Assembly: GCA_021292165.1 (NCBI GenBank)
Contig: CM037876.1
Span: 115,945,379 to 116,009,378 of the forward strand
Source: Shinisaurus crocodilurus
Lineage: Eukaryota; Chordata; Lepidosauria; Squamata; Shinisauridae
DNA: 64,000 nucleotides
Reading direction: 5' to 3'
The translations under genes and the position numbers were made by a program. The first letter of the stretch is position 1. Each line of letters opens with the position of its first letter. The notes beneath the pieces are model-generated. The model was not told the DNA's origin, did not search any database, and saw only the letters and a program-made list of their open reading frames with translations. Of the stretch, positions 23,241 to 36,740 are shown one piece after another.

Positions 23241-24989
23241 CGACGTATCAGTAGTTTTGCTTGCTCGTGCTGTAGTTCACTTAGCTGGCCTATTACTGCC
23301 TGAAGCTGATGTGAATATGCAGAATAATTGCTTGCCATGCTTCATGAAATATCACAGCAGTGCCCTCAGAGGTTAAACTAGGAACTCAGCTGAGCTGCTA
23401 AACCCAAAGTAATAATTGCTATTGATTTTTTCTACGCCCATTATTAGCATCTTTCCTTCCTCCTTTAAATTGTACTGAATAAATAAAGCATCTATTCTTC
23501 AGTATTTTCTCTCTCAATACATTTTTCATTGAACAGGAAATATATTGTTTTATTCAGCTGATGCAGATTTAATTTTCTTTAGCGGGGGAAACCAATTATT
23601 TTAAAGCTTTTTTTTTTTTAAGGTTGTATTTTCTTTCCAAATATTTCCAAACATCTGGGTACTCCAGGGAAATATGGAAAAAGTGTGTGGACTTTCCAGA
23701 ATCATGTATCGGCACTCAGCATTTATGTAACACTGTTTAAGTGTTCAAAACATTTCACTTAGGTTGTCCCAGTGACTGGTAAGAACACGAAGAGTCCCTC
23801 GTTTGTGAACTCGGATGTGGTGCCTTATCTGTAAGTCCTTCTCTGTCCATTTCCCATTCATTTATTCATTCTTACTCTTACGCTACACACATGCCCTATT
23901 CACATATCTATCTGATACAAGCACAACATTCACACTCAGACCAGTGCAAGCAGTGCTGCCTACCCCCTTCTGCTGAACCCCTTCCTACCCGTAGCATACA
24001 GCCCCAGTGGTCCGTAGGCCGTGTGTGCTAACAGTTGGAATGTTCATACCATTTCCATAACATCTTTGCATCAGAGCCAGTGGTTTGCTTCAGCTGAAAC
24101 CAGCGTTGTCACAGCCAGTGGCTATGCAAGTTTCGACATCTGTGGTGTTTACTTCGGGTTTTCTTCTTCTCTTGTCATGTTTGTCCAAGTTTACGGGTCA
24201 TTTGGCAAAGCCACTCTTACCCTGCTTGTTTAGGAGCCAAATTATATGAGATGAGGGAGATCTGTGATCAGAATCAGGAGGGATTCTGGCTCATGTTAAC
24301 CATGGTTGGTGCACATGTTATGCAGAGCCATGATTAAGAGGAACAAGCCAAAATGTTTGTGTGGGCAATTTAAGAGGGAGGGGGAAGAAGCATGTATTCC
24401 CAAGATTGGCTTCCGAGTTGCAAGCCATAGTTTGCAGGGAGGTCAACATTACATCCCCACTGTAGATTTATATTTCTTTTTGTGTATTAACTTCAGCAAG
24501 GTTTCTGACATATGCATCAAGTGCAATAGAGACAGTAAAGTAACGTGGCTGTGTCTTTCACTTCTCCTGGTCTGCTTTGACAGCTGGTGTGCTTCAGGGA
24601 ATGGTATGTCTGAATGTAGCAGTGTGCAGAGGTAAATGAGTGTGACACAATTTCTGATGTCAGTATGAATCCACAAAATAAGAAAGTAGAAATGAGATGA
24701 GCTAAAAAGCTACCATTTAGATTATAAAGCACAAAGGACACAAGCTAGCCAGCCTAAGTGCACTTAAAAGGAAGGAAGTTCTGTTGAACTATATGGGACT
24801 TGCAACCTGATTCTTTACATGAAAGCAAGTTAAACACTCTTGTTTTCAATGGTAAAATGCTATATCGTAACTTACGTTAGCAGAAAGACTCATGCTGCAA
24901 TCCTATGCATGTCTACTCAGAAGTTAGTTCCCAGCTCAGTGGAGCTTACTCCCAGGTAAGTGTGTGTGTGTGGGGGGGGGGGGTTGCAA
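23241..24989. other. No gene seen
   Basis: About 1.7 kb of unique-looking AT-rich sequence. The short frames on both strands show no recognisable domain. Confidence 0.45.
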
Positions 24990-25300
24990 CTTGCAACCTA
25001 AGTGGAATGGAGGACATGATAGAGGTTTATAAAGTTGCAAGTTGGAGGACATTTTCCTCTCATAATACTATATCGTAAGGGGCCACCTAGTGAAATTGGT
25101 TTGCCATAAGTTCAGGACAAAAAGAAAAGTATTTCTGCACACAGTGCATAATTAGCTTATTCACTGCTACAAGACATGCCATTTGCTCAGATGGCTTTTA
25201 AACAGGGCAAGGAAAGTTCATTGAAGATGGCTGTTAGGTAAATAGAGCCACCATGTTCAGAGGCAGCATACCTCCGAGTGCCAGATGGTAGGGAAACAAA
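24990..25300 (+). mobile_element. CR1-type LINE 3' segment
   Basis: The run from the GGAGGACATTTTCCTCTCAT block through TTCAGGACAAAAAGAAAAGT to the TTCAGAGGCAGCATACCTC area matches CR1-family 3' sequence. It is 5'-truncated, with no open frame. Confidence 0.6.
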
Positions 25301-25305
25301 AGTGC

Positions 25306-25605
25306 AGCCAGGTATACCTGATGGTGAGTCTGTTTTTGGGTGCTGCCTTGGTGTGGGCCTCCCCGTTACTGGAGGCAGATGACCCCCTCTTGGGGAACCT
25401 GAATGACTGTGTCTGGGCCTTAGAAGGCATGTTTGGGAATGTAAACTGGGTGCACACAACAGAACTGGCGCTCCAGGCCCTAAAGCAGGGTTGCTGCTCC
25501 ATCGCCAAATCTGGTGCCTCGAAGCTGACGCTGTGGAATGAGGTGGCCCGGCAGTTCCATTTTCAGATCGGCCTGAACTCTAACATTAAGGATGAGTTGG
25601 CCTGA
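25306..25605 (+). pseudogene. Chromovirus gag capsid fragment
   Basis: An open stretch of about 100 residues resembling Ty3/gypsy (sushi/RTL-like) capsid: LFLGAALVWASPLLEADDPL, NVNWVHTTELALQALKQGCC, FHFQIGLNSNIKDELA, then a TGA. The open frame begins upstream in CR1-derived sequence at 25285, so its ATG is probably not the original start. It forms virus-like particles in active relatives; here it is a relic. Confidence 0.75.
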
Positions 25606-26669
25606 GAGGATCCCCCTGCCACCTTCCTGACTTACATTGCTCTCTGCATCGACACTGATAACCGTCTAACACAAAGGAACATAGAGAGATGTGACAGACA
25701 GGGTTCAGTATCAACCCACTGGTATGGGATTGGGGGACCACGAGGCCGAGTCCAAACCTGAGCCCATGCAGATTGATGGCTCCCGGTGCTGGTTAACAGA
25801 AACCAAAAAGCAGCGATGATGAGCCCTGGGTCTTTGCCTTTATTGTGGCCTGGAGGGGCATTTTTGTACAGTTTGCCCCACTAAAGCCCAATGCCAGGAA
25901 ATGGGCAGCATTAGGGGGAGCCCACCACATCTAATCCTGTTTTCTGGTTCCAGTTCAGATTCTCCCACAAGGCATGCTTTTTCAGGTAGAGGCAATGGTG
26001 GATTCCGGGGCCTCCTCTAACTTCATGGACTTGGATTTCATAAAAAGGTTACAGATCTCCTGCCAAGCCTGCTCCTGTACCAGTGGAGGGGCTTGATGAC
26101 TCACCCCTGTTGTTGGGCCCATTACACATGAAACATGCCCCTTGGCAATGCTGGCCGCTCCTGGTCATCAAGAACTGCTGTCTTTCGTCCTCATCCTTAT
26201 CCTGTGATTTTTGGGATCTCGTGGTTAATCAAGCATGACCCCATCATTTTGTGGAGCCAGTGGACCCTCGAGTTCAAGACACCCACCCCCCTATTGTCAG
26301 GAAATCTGTTTCCAGCCTTCTGCTCTGGTCCAGGGGAACACGGGAGCACAGAGCCCCCAGACCTGGGGGGTGCCTTGACCCATGCTCCATGGCACCACTG
26401 CAGGAGAACTGCTGCCTCAAGGGCCAGCCGCTCTCCTTGTCCAGTACCATGAACTTGCAGATGTCTTCGAAATGGAGGGCAGATACACTTGCAGCTCCCA
26501 AGTTGGAAGCCTTGCAGGAGTATCTTCAGGATAATCTAGCTAGAGGGTTTATACATACACCCAGGCCGGAGCCCCAATCTGTTTTTGTAAGGAAAAAGGA
26601 TGGCAGGTTGTGTCCCTGCATTGATTACTGGAAGCTGAGCCAAGTCACAGTCAAAAACTGGTACCCTTT

Positions 26670-27299
26670 TGTTGGAATATGGCGTCGCATATTCTGGTTT
26701 GCCTTCGGGCAAGAAGCAATCACCACAGTTCCAGCAGACATGTCCAAGGTCTTGGACGAGAGCATGTCACCTTTGGCCCAGTGTAGAAGGGCGTACAGTT
26801 TTCTACTAATTGGCTCCAAGGCTACATTGGTGCTGGGTCCAGTGAGATTGGTTTCAGCTGACATTACATCATTCTGTGGGTGCAGCTGGCATTACATCAT
26901 TCTATGGGTGTAACTGGACAGACATGTATATAAGGTGTTCAATGTCTCTGTGTTCTTGTTGGGGGAAAGGAGTTTGGATTATTGGTTATATGAGTAGAGC
27001 ATTGTGTAAGTATAGAGATAGTTTATGTATGTCCAGACTGTACGTTGTTTTTGTCTGACATACTGTTTTCTTACACTTTTGTAATTAGCACGCTGTATAT
27101 GTTCTGTTCCTGTTTTTTACAAGTATTAGTTTTAGTAAACCTTTGTGTTTAAAGAAACTGACTTGTGTTTTTGCTTTTACCTGCTGGACTAGCACTAGCT
27201 ACCCACGCCACAATCTCTCCGCTGCGACATCTGCAGCTGCTGGGTACAAAGTTGTTTAACTTTGTTTCCCCCCCCCCCCGGCAGCTCAGATTTCCATCA
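26670..27299 (+). mobile_element. Solo LTR (copia-like) inside chromovirus RT, TSD CCTTT
   Basis: It starts TGTTGGAATATGG and ends TTTCCATCA; CCTTT repeats exactly on both sides (26665-26669, 27300-27304). The interrupted RT coding motif is continuous across the target site once the insert is excluded, which confirms the ends. It contains a TATA box (TATATAAG, 26927) and a local tandem duplication (26858-26909). The TGTTGGRATAT start is shared with the copia LTR at 36174, but the sequences are otherwise different. Confidence 0.9.
26927..26934 (+). promoter_or_regulatory. Putative TATA box of the solo LTR
   Basis: TATATAAG sits 258 bp into the LTR on the strand given by its TG...CA polarity. 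A downstream AGTAAA/T-rich run near 27130 may be its poly(A) region. Activity is untested. Confidence 0.45.
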
Positions 27300-28030
27300 C
27301 CTTTGCCCCTTATTCTGGATCTTCTTGAATGACTGCAAGGAACCAGGAAGATTTAGCAAATTGGAATTCCATGGGGCCTAGAATTTGGTGAGAATTCGGA
27401 AAGGCAATGAATGGAAGATGGCCCTTCACACCCGATATGGCCATTTTGAATATTTGGTGATTCCTTTGGGGCTATGTACGTCTGGCTCTCCATGGAAAAC
27501 TACTCATCCAACTGTCTGTCTGCCAGCCAAACTGAACTCCCGATATCAGGGCCCCTTCCCTCTCTTCCAACAACTAAATCCCATCACATACAAATTGATG
27601 CAGATTGATGGCTCCCGGTGCTGGTTAACAGAAACCAAAAAGCAGCGGTGATGAGCCCTGGGTCTTTGCCTTTATTGTGGCCTGGAGGGGCATTTTTGTA
27701 CAGTTTGCCCTCCTCAGCATCCTCCATGCCTCACAATTGAAAGTATACCATGCTAACCCCTTCCCAGGATGTACAACTCTGCCACCCCTGCCTGTCCGGG
27801 TCCAAGGGCATGAGAAGTACCAAGTGGCATGAATCCTGAACTCAGAATGGCTCCGGGGCAAACTGCACTATCTCATTGATTGGTTGGGCTATGGCCCTGA
27901 TGCCCAGTCATGAGTACCCGTGGACAATATGGTACATGCTCCTGCCAAAGTCCATGCCTTTCATTGTGCCCACCCTGACAGACCTGGCCCTTGAACTGGG
28001 GTGGGCCTGCAGAGTGCTGCAGCTCCCCTA

Positions 28031-28438
28031 GGTGGCTTGATAGAGAAGGCTGCCTTATCTAACATGTGGGTACTTGCAGGATTAAGTGCCAGACATGTGA
28101 GTGATTGCAGGATTACTGTCAGTCCATTCTGGCAGGCCAGCAGGGAACCACAGGAAGCTCTGTAAAAGGCTTCTTCTTCCTACCTAGCTTTGCCACAACA
28201 ACACAAGTCTTTGCGGTGGCTGCATCTTGCTCCTGACTTATGTCAACAGTAGCTGATCTTCACCTGTGTTTGACCTGTGCCTGTTCCTGACTCTGCTCTT
28301 GCCTCTGGTCCTGCAATGCCTTCTCCTATGTTTGACCCTTGCTTGCTGAGGACTTGTTCTCACCCTACCTCCATTGTCCCTGGCCCTGCTGTTCTGGTTT
28401 AGGTATGCCTGCTGCTTATGTCCTGGAGTTGACACAAA
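28031..28438. other. No gene; possibly chromovirus 3' flank
   Basis: C/T-rich sequence following the chromodomain, with GCAGGATTA repeats (28077, 28112). It could be an unrecognised 3' LTR part; not provable from this window. Confidence 0.35.
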
Positions 28439-28675
28439 GAGCCAATGTAGTGTAATTAGAGTGTTGGACTGGGACTTGGGAGATCTGGGTTCTAGTCCCC
28501 ACTTGGCTATGAAGCTCACTGGGTGATTTGAAGCTCACTGACTCTCAGCCTAACCTACATCACAGGGTTGTTGTGAGGATAAAATGGAGAGGAGGATTAT
28601 GTGAACTGCCTTGGGTTCTTTGCAGGAAAAAAGGTGGGATATATATAACACAAATAAATAATAAATAAAAATAAA
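28439..28675 (+). mobile_element. tRNA-derived SINE
   Basis: Plus-strand copy of the 14142 family. The A-box region is altered (GTAGTGTAATTAGAGTG) and the B-box GGTTCTAGTCCCC is good. It has an AATAAATAATAAATAAA tail. Confidence 0.82.
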
Positions 28676-29010
28676 ACCAGAAAAGCTGCTGTTTTTATGC
28701 TTCGTTTGTGTTCTTCCCAGAAGCATCTGGGTGGTTGCTTTTGGAAACCAAATACATAATGGATGGCCCTTGGGTCACATCTGCAACTTCAAGATAGTTC
28801 TTTAGCTTACCAGATGGGAGATGGGACAGAAAGAAAGGAAGCTGCCTCATACCAGGCAGTGTCTACCCCAGTTGGCAGTGTCCCAGGCAGAGGTCTTTCA
28901 CATTACTGTAAACAAGCCACACAAGTTCTAAATCTTGCACAAAATCATTCTGCATTTTACAGTGGTACATGGGGAAGATGACCAGAAATGGTTGTATGTG
29001 GTGTAGTATG
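28676..29010. other. No gene seen
   Basis: Unique-looking sequence between the SINE and the hAT element. Confidence 0.4.
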
Positions 29011-29580
29011 CAGGGATGTTGAAGAGTCCTTGGTCAGTCACGAGTCGAGTCACGAGTCTGGACCTGAGTCTCGAGTCCGAGTCCTTGGTCCAAAATGGTG
29101 ACTCATGAGTCACGAGTCACTCCCAAAGCTGACTCCATGAGTCCCTATTAAAATCAGTGGGGGGTTTTCCCAACAAAATAAGGCTATTTCAGATGTGTGG
29201 CTTAAATAAATTCTAGGCACAAGTGTGCCTTTTTATTTCAAAACTCTGCAACTGATGTTGGCAAGAACAGACCAGGCAGACAAACCCAAAATAACCAGAC
29301 AGGCAGAGGAGGAGGGAACCCCAAAGCAGGCAGGCAGAGGCAGCCAACCCAAAATGCCTGAAAGGTTGCATTTTAGGAAAATGATTTTAAAAAATAAACT
29401 TGCTGTACTTCCTAAAACCTATCCATGTTGCATTTGAGGAGCACAATTTTGGAACACAAGTCCTTGGTCTCGAGTCCCGAGTCGAGTCTCGAGTCCCATT
29501 AAAAATATTGGGACTCGAGTCAGAGGGGGGACTCAGTCCGACTCACGAGTCGAGTCCTGGAGTCTGAGTCCCCATCCCTG
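29011..29580. mobile_element. hAT non-autonomous element with GACTCG arrays, TSD GTAGTATG
   Basis: Inverted orientation relative to 11564: it begins CAGGGATGTTGAAGAGTCC and ends CCCCATCCCTG, with GTAGTATG immediately outside both ends (29003-29010, 29581-29588). The centre (29190-29430) matches the centre of the 11564 copy inverted. CGAGTC/GACTCG motifs crowd both ends. There is no transposase. Confidence 0.88.
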
Positions 29581-29588
29581 GTAGTATG

Positions 29589-30251
29589 TAGAAAAGGAGC
29601 AAGTTAAACTGAAGCGCAGGTTGGCCCAAAGGCTGCCTTGTAATTTGTTGTTCTTGTAATTTGCTATGCTTAATGAAGGATGTCTTTTTTCTAAACTGTG
29701 TATGCTTTCTCTGCTGTGGGAAGGATACACTTATTGTGATATTAATAGTAATATTGTGGTATTATGGTAATGAGCCATCTCAAAACCAGTGAGCAGTTAA
29801 GTTTGGAATTAATGAAGGAGAAGGTAAAATAAAAGGCTTATAAATCACTTGATGGAAAAATTACTTGTCAGACCTTGTTCCTGGCAAGCTGGGGGTGGAG
29901 CAAGGCAGAGATGAAGCAAAAGGCAGGCAGCGTGGAGCAAGTGCAAGGAGCAGCACGAGCAGAGCCCCTTGTCACTTATGCCAGCAAAGCAGCCTGGCCC
30001 CTTTCTATTGGTCAGGGAAATAACACCTGACCCATTCTGGGCTGTCCTTGCTGGTGTGACTTCCTGCCTTTGGCCATAGTTATTGCTCAGGCGCCACGTT
30101 TAGGACTTGCTGCAACACTGGGTTTTTTTTTTAGGAATACTGCAGAAATAGATAATAAATTGCAAGATACCTTCATGCTTAGGTTACTGGAAGAACATAC
30201 CATAGGTTGGGTTTATTCATCAAGCTGTTGGGGGTTAGTTTCTCTGTATTT
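29589..30251. other. No gene seen
   Basis: Unique-looking sequence; GC-richer near 29880-30060. No domain is recognised. Confidence 0.4.
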
Positions 30252-30495
30252 TTTATTTTATTTATTTATTATATTTATACCCCGCCTTTTTTCCTGCAAG
30301 GAACCCAAGCCGGCTTACATAATCCTCCTCCTCCTCTCTATTTTATCCTCACAACAACCCTGTGAGGTAGGTTAGGCTGAGAGTCAGTGACTGGCCCAAA
30401 GTCACCCAGTGAGTTTCATGGCCGAGCGGGGACTAGAACCCGAATCTCCCGAGTCCCAGTCCAACACTCTAACCACTACGCCACACTGGCTCTCA
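30252..30495 (-). mobile_element. tRNA-derived SINE
   Basis: Reverse-strand full-length copy: the tail complement (TTATTTATTTATTATA) lies at the left, and the head with complements of the B-box (GGGACTAGAACCCGAATC) and A-box (ACTACGCCACACTGG) at the right. Confidence 0.85.
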
Positions 30496-31455
30496 TTGCA
30501 TTGCAATAATCCACTGGCTATGAAATACCAGAGGAGGTGACCATCTGTAGACTGTTGCAGCAAACCCCTCGTGATACTTTGAACCAGGGGTGGGGAACCC
30601 CTTCCAGCCTGAGGGCTGAATTTAATTTTGGGGTAGCTCTTGGGGGGTACAGTCCAGCGGTAAGCTGGGCTGGGACTTTGTAAGAACTCTGGGAACAGCC
30701 CAGACTCTTATTCAGCAGCTTGAAACACCATGAGGTAAATAATAACGTGTGTGTGGATGGGATGGGGTAGGGTAGGGTGAGGTTATATTTTATATCAAGC
30801 CATTGTGCATTTGTATGGAGCATGATGTTTTTATTCTGTGTCTGATTCACTTGCCTTCTCTTTATTGAGTTAGTATGGTATAGTAGCTAAAAAGCTGAGC
30901 TACACCTATCAAGAAATCTCCAGTTCAAATTTTGCTCTGCCATACATTAATGAGGCAAGGCACTCTTCTGCCTAGCCTCTGCTCCCCCTCTGCAGTATAG
31001 GGGATAATTGTGACCTAATTGCAGGTTTGTTGTAAAAAAATGTGAATCCCTTTGAGTACTCAGAGGCACTATCTAAACGGTTAAGTATATATTTTTTGAT
31101 AATAACTGCTTAGTTCAAATGGTCTGCCATGAAGAAAACACCCTGCATATAGAAAACTAGCTGGGAGATTTTCTCCAGGGAGGAGCATTCAAATATGCAG
31201 CTCTCCCACCCCATCCAACCTTCAGCCTGAAGGAAAAGCATTATCACTTGAGCTTGTGCCTTTGCCAAGGAGAATAGGCCAGGGGGTTCTGCTGCTGCTC
31301 TTTCAACATGGGTGTGTTTCCTTACTCCTTAATCTTCACTCATCCTACAAATGATCTTGTTTTTATTTCTGCTAGATACTGGTTTAGTTGGAAGAAAGGC
31401 TTGGGTGTACAGCTTTTCTTTTCCCTATGCCATGCAATTTTTGGTCTCTGTAGAG
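30496..31455. other. No gene; minor repeat
   Basis: AGGGGTGGGGAACCCCTTCC at 30588 looks like one end of an old hAT MITE whose partner end is lost. No coding segment is supported. Confidence 0.4.
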
Positions 31456-31802
31456 CAGTGCTTCTCAATTATTTTCTGTCATGCCCCCCCTAGGAAGAAG
31501 AAAACATTTCGCGCCCCCCGCGCGACTGTAAATAGTATCATTTGTCTATAAAATTGTTATAAGTACACCTCTGCATAACACTGTATCCTTATTAACGTAT
31601 AAGAGAATAAAAAAAGAAAGAAATGTGGATCAATTTACAACAAAGAATAGCTTTATTAACTGTAGCAGAAAAGATTTAAAGGAGCACAGGATTTAAAGGA
31701 ACACAATATTAAAAAAAACTTTTAACTGAGATCAAACGAGCCCCCCTTTACGGAGCCTCACGCCCCCCCTGGGGGGCCCGCCCCACTATTTGAGAAGCAC
31801 TG
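31456..31802. mobile_element. hAT non-autonomous element, TSD CTGTAGAG
   Basis: The ends CAGTGCTTCTCAATTATTT and ATTTGAGAAGCACTG are inverted. CTGTAGAG flanks exactly (31448-31455, 31803-31810). Subterminal runs of C and G are typical of the group; it is non-coding. Confidence 0.88.
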
Positions 31803-31810
31803 CTGTAGAG

Positions 31811-33151
<1,341 letters not shown>

Positions 33152-33732
33152 TAATGCAGAATGTGTGTGTTGGCATTGCCAATGTACTTAGACATACTGT
33201 AGAGAGATGCTGTAAATTGCAGTGTGCAGCATAGAGACTCATGACTTGAATGCAGCCAGCAGGCTTATAAAAATTAAATATATATTTAAAGTAAGATGCT
33301 TTTTCTAAAAAGCTCTTGTGGGTTTTAGATAAGAAAATGGAAGAAAATACAAAAACAGTGTGCTCTAGGGGGCTTTCACACATTACACCATTTAGCATCT
33401 TGGGGCTATTTGGTATGACCAGTGGAGGCTCATCATACAGGGCAAAAGGGCACAGAGCCCCACCTGACCTGTCCTGTCTAACCTGCTTCTCATTGCTTGT
33501 GTCCCAGACCTTGTTTCCCTCCATAGGATACAATGCAAAGTGGCCGGCGGCAGCAGTGCAACACTGTTTGTTCTTTTTTACGTCCTGCTTTGGCTAGGGG
33601 GGACATAATAAATTATGTGCATAATAAATGCACATAATAAATTGCACATGCTCAGAACATTCCCCAAGGAACTACTTTTTTTCTATGCATATGCCTGTAG
33701 GGGAAGAGAAGCCTTTTCAGGGAGATGCTAGG

Positions 33733-33979
33733 GCTGCCTGTTCCTTCACCCACCAAAAGCCCTGGATTACTCAAGAGGGCCCTCTGGCTGTGAGCCGGAG
33801 AGTGAAAACTGATTGGTTGTTCTCCCTCCCTTCACCTGTCTCCTGGCTATAGGGGTTGCCTGTTCCTTTGCTGGTCAAAAGCCTGGATTACTCAAGAGGG
33901 CCCTCTGGTTGTGAGCCGGAGAGCGAAAACTGATTGGTTGTTCTCCCTCCCTCCCTTCATCTATCTCATGGCTATAGGG
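33733..33979. repeat. Two-copy tandem duplication, ~123-bp unit
   Basis: 33733-33854 and 33855-33979 are near copies; both contain CTGGATTACTCAAGAGGGCC and GAAAACTGATTGGTTGTTCT. The copies differ by small indels and a few substitutions. Confidence 0.88.
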
Positions 33980-35237
33980 GCAAAGGGGAGCCAGCCCTCA
34001 GCCAATCAGGCATCTGCAAAATCACCCCATCTCACTTACACCATACCACATGACTGGAGCCTGTGCAATGCAAGCGGGCAGGGAGACCACAGACAGTCAC
34101 AGAGAGTAGGAGCAGCAGCAGCTTCTCTCTGTTCCACTGTGTATATAATGTGTCAGGACAGACTAATTGTTTGAGAAGGAGAAGAAGAGAAGTGTAAGAA
34201 ATGCACACTTGTTGAAGGATATGTGTTTGGGTGATTATTTATGCAGCTTCTCAAATCCATGAAGCTTATGTAGCTTAAACCTTCATCTTGCATCTTGGGG
34301 TGCTTTCCTTACCCCAGGCTCACATTCTGTGGTGTAATTTACACATACCGGTAAGTAGACCTACAATCCTGCCCTTTTAGGACTTTGCCTAAAACAGTAG
34401 TAAACAATATTCCTAAATTTCAGCCGCCTGCCTTTTACAGTTTTCTTTCTATAAACAAAGCATGCTTGGGACATAAAATATCCCAGAAATCTGCATAAGA
34501 ATATGCTTTATGGGGACTTTATATCTCAAACAACTGAAACAATTAGGGGGAACAATGGGAGGTCATCCACAGGTCATCTTAGTCTCTTTTGATAGCCAAG
34601 AGCAATGGCAAACACCTCGTTCAAACAGAAAAGAAATCCAATGAGGGAAAGCTTTGTTATTCTGATTTAAATTTTACAGGCCTCAGGCCTTTTTCAGGCT
34701 TTTGTACTGCCAATTAACATCCATTAGGCAGATTTCCTGAAGGAAATATTAAGGAAGGAAAGATTAAGTCTGAACTTACCTGAAGTAGCTGAAACCTGAA
34801 ATCCATTCTTATTCTGATCCGAACAGCCTGGGGAAAACATTCAGTCAGACAAAAGCCTTTCATATGCACAATTTGCCTTGCCTGCAGCACTTGTTTTGGA
34901 GGTGACTTGAGCACCCCCTAAACAATGTATGCAAAGTTGTAAAAAAATCCTGGATGAGGGTTAACCCAATCCCCATGGCCATTTAGGGGAAGGGGGAAGT
35001 CTGACTGCTGCTTTCATTGGGTTCTTTACGTGACCCCGAACTTGCCCACCAGCCAATTCCATTGTCTGGAAATGAGAAACCCTCGCCTTTGCAAGCCATG
35101 TCTCTGTGCGGCTTGCCAACTGTATGCTGCCTCATTGCTATTGTTGTTACCACATGTTACCACATTACCACCAGCTGGGCATGTAGATGGTTACAGATAC
35201 TCATATTTTTTATTTTTTAAATATTTATTTAGAATTA
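33980..35237. other. Intron 2 sequence without gene
   Basis: No recognised element. The reading frames are short and unsupported. Confidence 0.4.
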
Positions 35238-35480
35238 CAGTAATACCTTGGATTGCAAGTAACTTGGTTTGAGAGCGTTTTGCAAGACAAGCAAATTTTT
35301 AAATATTTATTTAATTTTTTTTTACTTGATATACAAGCGTCGTCTTGCAAGTACTGTAGTACGGCTTAAATTAAAAATCTGTACAAATTTTTTTGGGGGG
35401 ATTTCATTTTGATATAAGAGTGTTTTGGATTACAAGCACGTTTCCGGAACGAATTATGCTCTCAATCCAAGGCATGACTG
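35238..35480. mobile_element. Tigger-type MITE, TA target
   Basis: The ends CAGTAATACCTTGGATTG and CAATCCAAGGCATGACTG form inverted repeats flanked by TA. A sister copy is at 58445-58703. The style of the termini suits Tc1/mariner Tigger-derived MITEs; there is no coding sequence. Confidence 0.8.
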
Positions 35481-36168
35481 TATTTATTTACTTAGTTTAG
35501 AGTATTTTTATCCTACTCCTCAGCCAAAAAGCCTCCTGGAGCAGCTTTCAAATAATCAGTAAAAGAAGGCAGTCCCTGCCCGCAGGCTTACAATCTAAAA
35601 AAGTGACACACAAGGAAAAAGGAACAGGGAGGTATGAGGAAAAAGTTACAGGTGCAATCCTAGGGTTTGCAAGAGAGAACGCTGTGTCACAAACTAGATA
35701 TGGTTGGCTCTGCCCCCGTGACTCCCCCTTGGCTCCACTTCTGCTGACCTACTGTCCGCCCCACCAGTAAGATTGTCCACGAACTGCCACTGGGTATGAC
35801 ACTTGTGTTTTCAATTATGGGGCACAATGGAAGTTAGGTAGTTATTAACTCATGTCATAAAATTCCAGTGCAAATGGAATCTTTCACCATCTTTCCAGTG
35901 TTTCCTGAATATAAGTACTGTGAAGTTGGCCATGGTTTCTCTTATGTTGCCTTATCGGGAACCATTTTGTGATGGGTGAAAATTGTCTTAAAAACTTGGA
36001 ATACACTTCTAAAAAAAAAAGTGGTTGTATGATGTACCTTTCTATTCTCATAAAGAAAACAATTCCATTTGTAAGACAGGAGCAAATGAAATATATGTTA
36101 TCTCAAAGCATATCACAACATGAAGAACTATGTGGGGGTGAGACAGGAAAATTCATAAACAAAAAATC
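35481..36168. other. Intron 2 sequence without gene
   Basis: Nothing recognised. Confidence 0.4.
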
Positions 36169-36173
36169 ATTTC

Positions 36174-36409
36174 TGTTGGGATATTAACAATATGTTGTGA
36201 GGTTTTTTTGTCTATGGTATAAGTGGTATTAGCTTTTTTAGGCGGGATGTTTTTGTTTGAGTTGTATAGTTTGTTGATATTAGTTATTTTTGGCTGTTTT
36301 TGTTAAAGCGTGGGAAATGATTTATGTGAACTAGAGTTATGTGACTTGTTTTTGTGATGTGGACTGTGTTGTTTATACAGTAGCTATATTAGCAGAAGAG
36401 CTGTTGCTC

Positions 36410-36455
<46 letters not shown>

Positions 36456-36740
36456 GATGGTGGGGTGAAGGGTTTTTTTAACTGAACTTTTGCTTATTAT
36501 GCTTTTATATTTTATATATAGACTGTATTTATAAAATATATATTTGTAGTGCTTATTTTGAATAAATAAATAAACAAATAAAATAGACCAGCTAGTGTCT
36601 ACAAAGTGATTTTTAAGTCCTAAATTAATTTGTAACTAAAAAAACTAAATATTGCTGTGTAAAAAAGCTGACACTCTGCTTGCTGTGTATAAAAAGCCAA
36701 AGCTAGCACACAGATTACAATTTTCCATTCAACACCAACA
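36174..36740 (+). repeat. Copia 5' LTR
   Basis: 567 bp, beginning TGTTGGGATATTAACA and ending AACACCAACA. It contains a GAT microsatellite (36412-36451) and AT-rich poly(A)/TATA-like stretches (36500-36580). It is not visibly G-depleted, unlike the 3' half of the element. Confidence 0.85.

Larger units (their letters stand above)
25303..28030 (+). mobile_element. Ty3/gypsy chromovirus remnant (sushi-like), rearranged
   Basis: In order: gag capsid (25306-25605), a gag segment with a CCHC knuckle (CLYCGLEGHFCTVCPTK, ~25834-25884), an aspartic protease piece (DSGASSNFMDLDF, ~25995), RT fingers (26560-26664: VFVRKKDGRLCPCIDYWKLS), a solo LTR (26670-27299), RT continuation (27305-27500: [12 protein letters not shown]), then integrase carboxy end and chromodomain (27540-27960: LHYLIDWLGYGPDAQS). 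Frames are broken by many stops, several from CGA-to-TGA type change. RNase H, most of the RT palm and the integrase core are missing. No LTR pair is recognised for this element. The chromodomain puts it in the chromovirus branch. Confidence 0.82.

Noticed and set aside
33733..33979. CRISPR-like or satellite array
   Set aside because: Only two copies, no spacers, and a vertebrate context; it is a simple tandem duplication.
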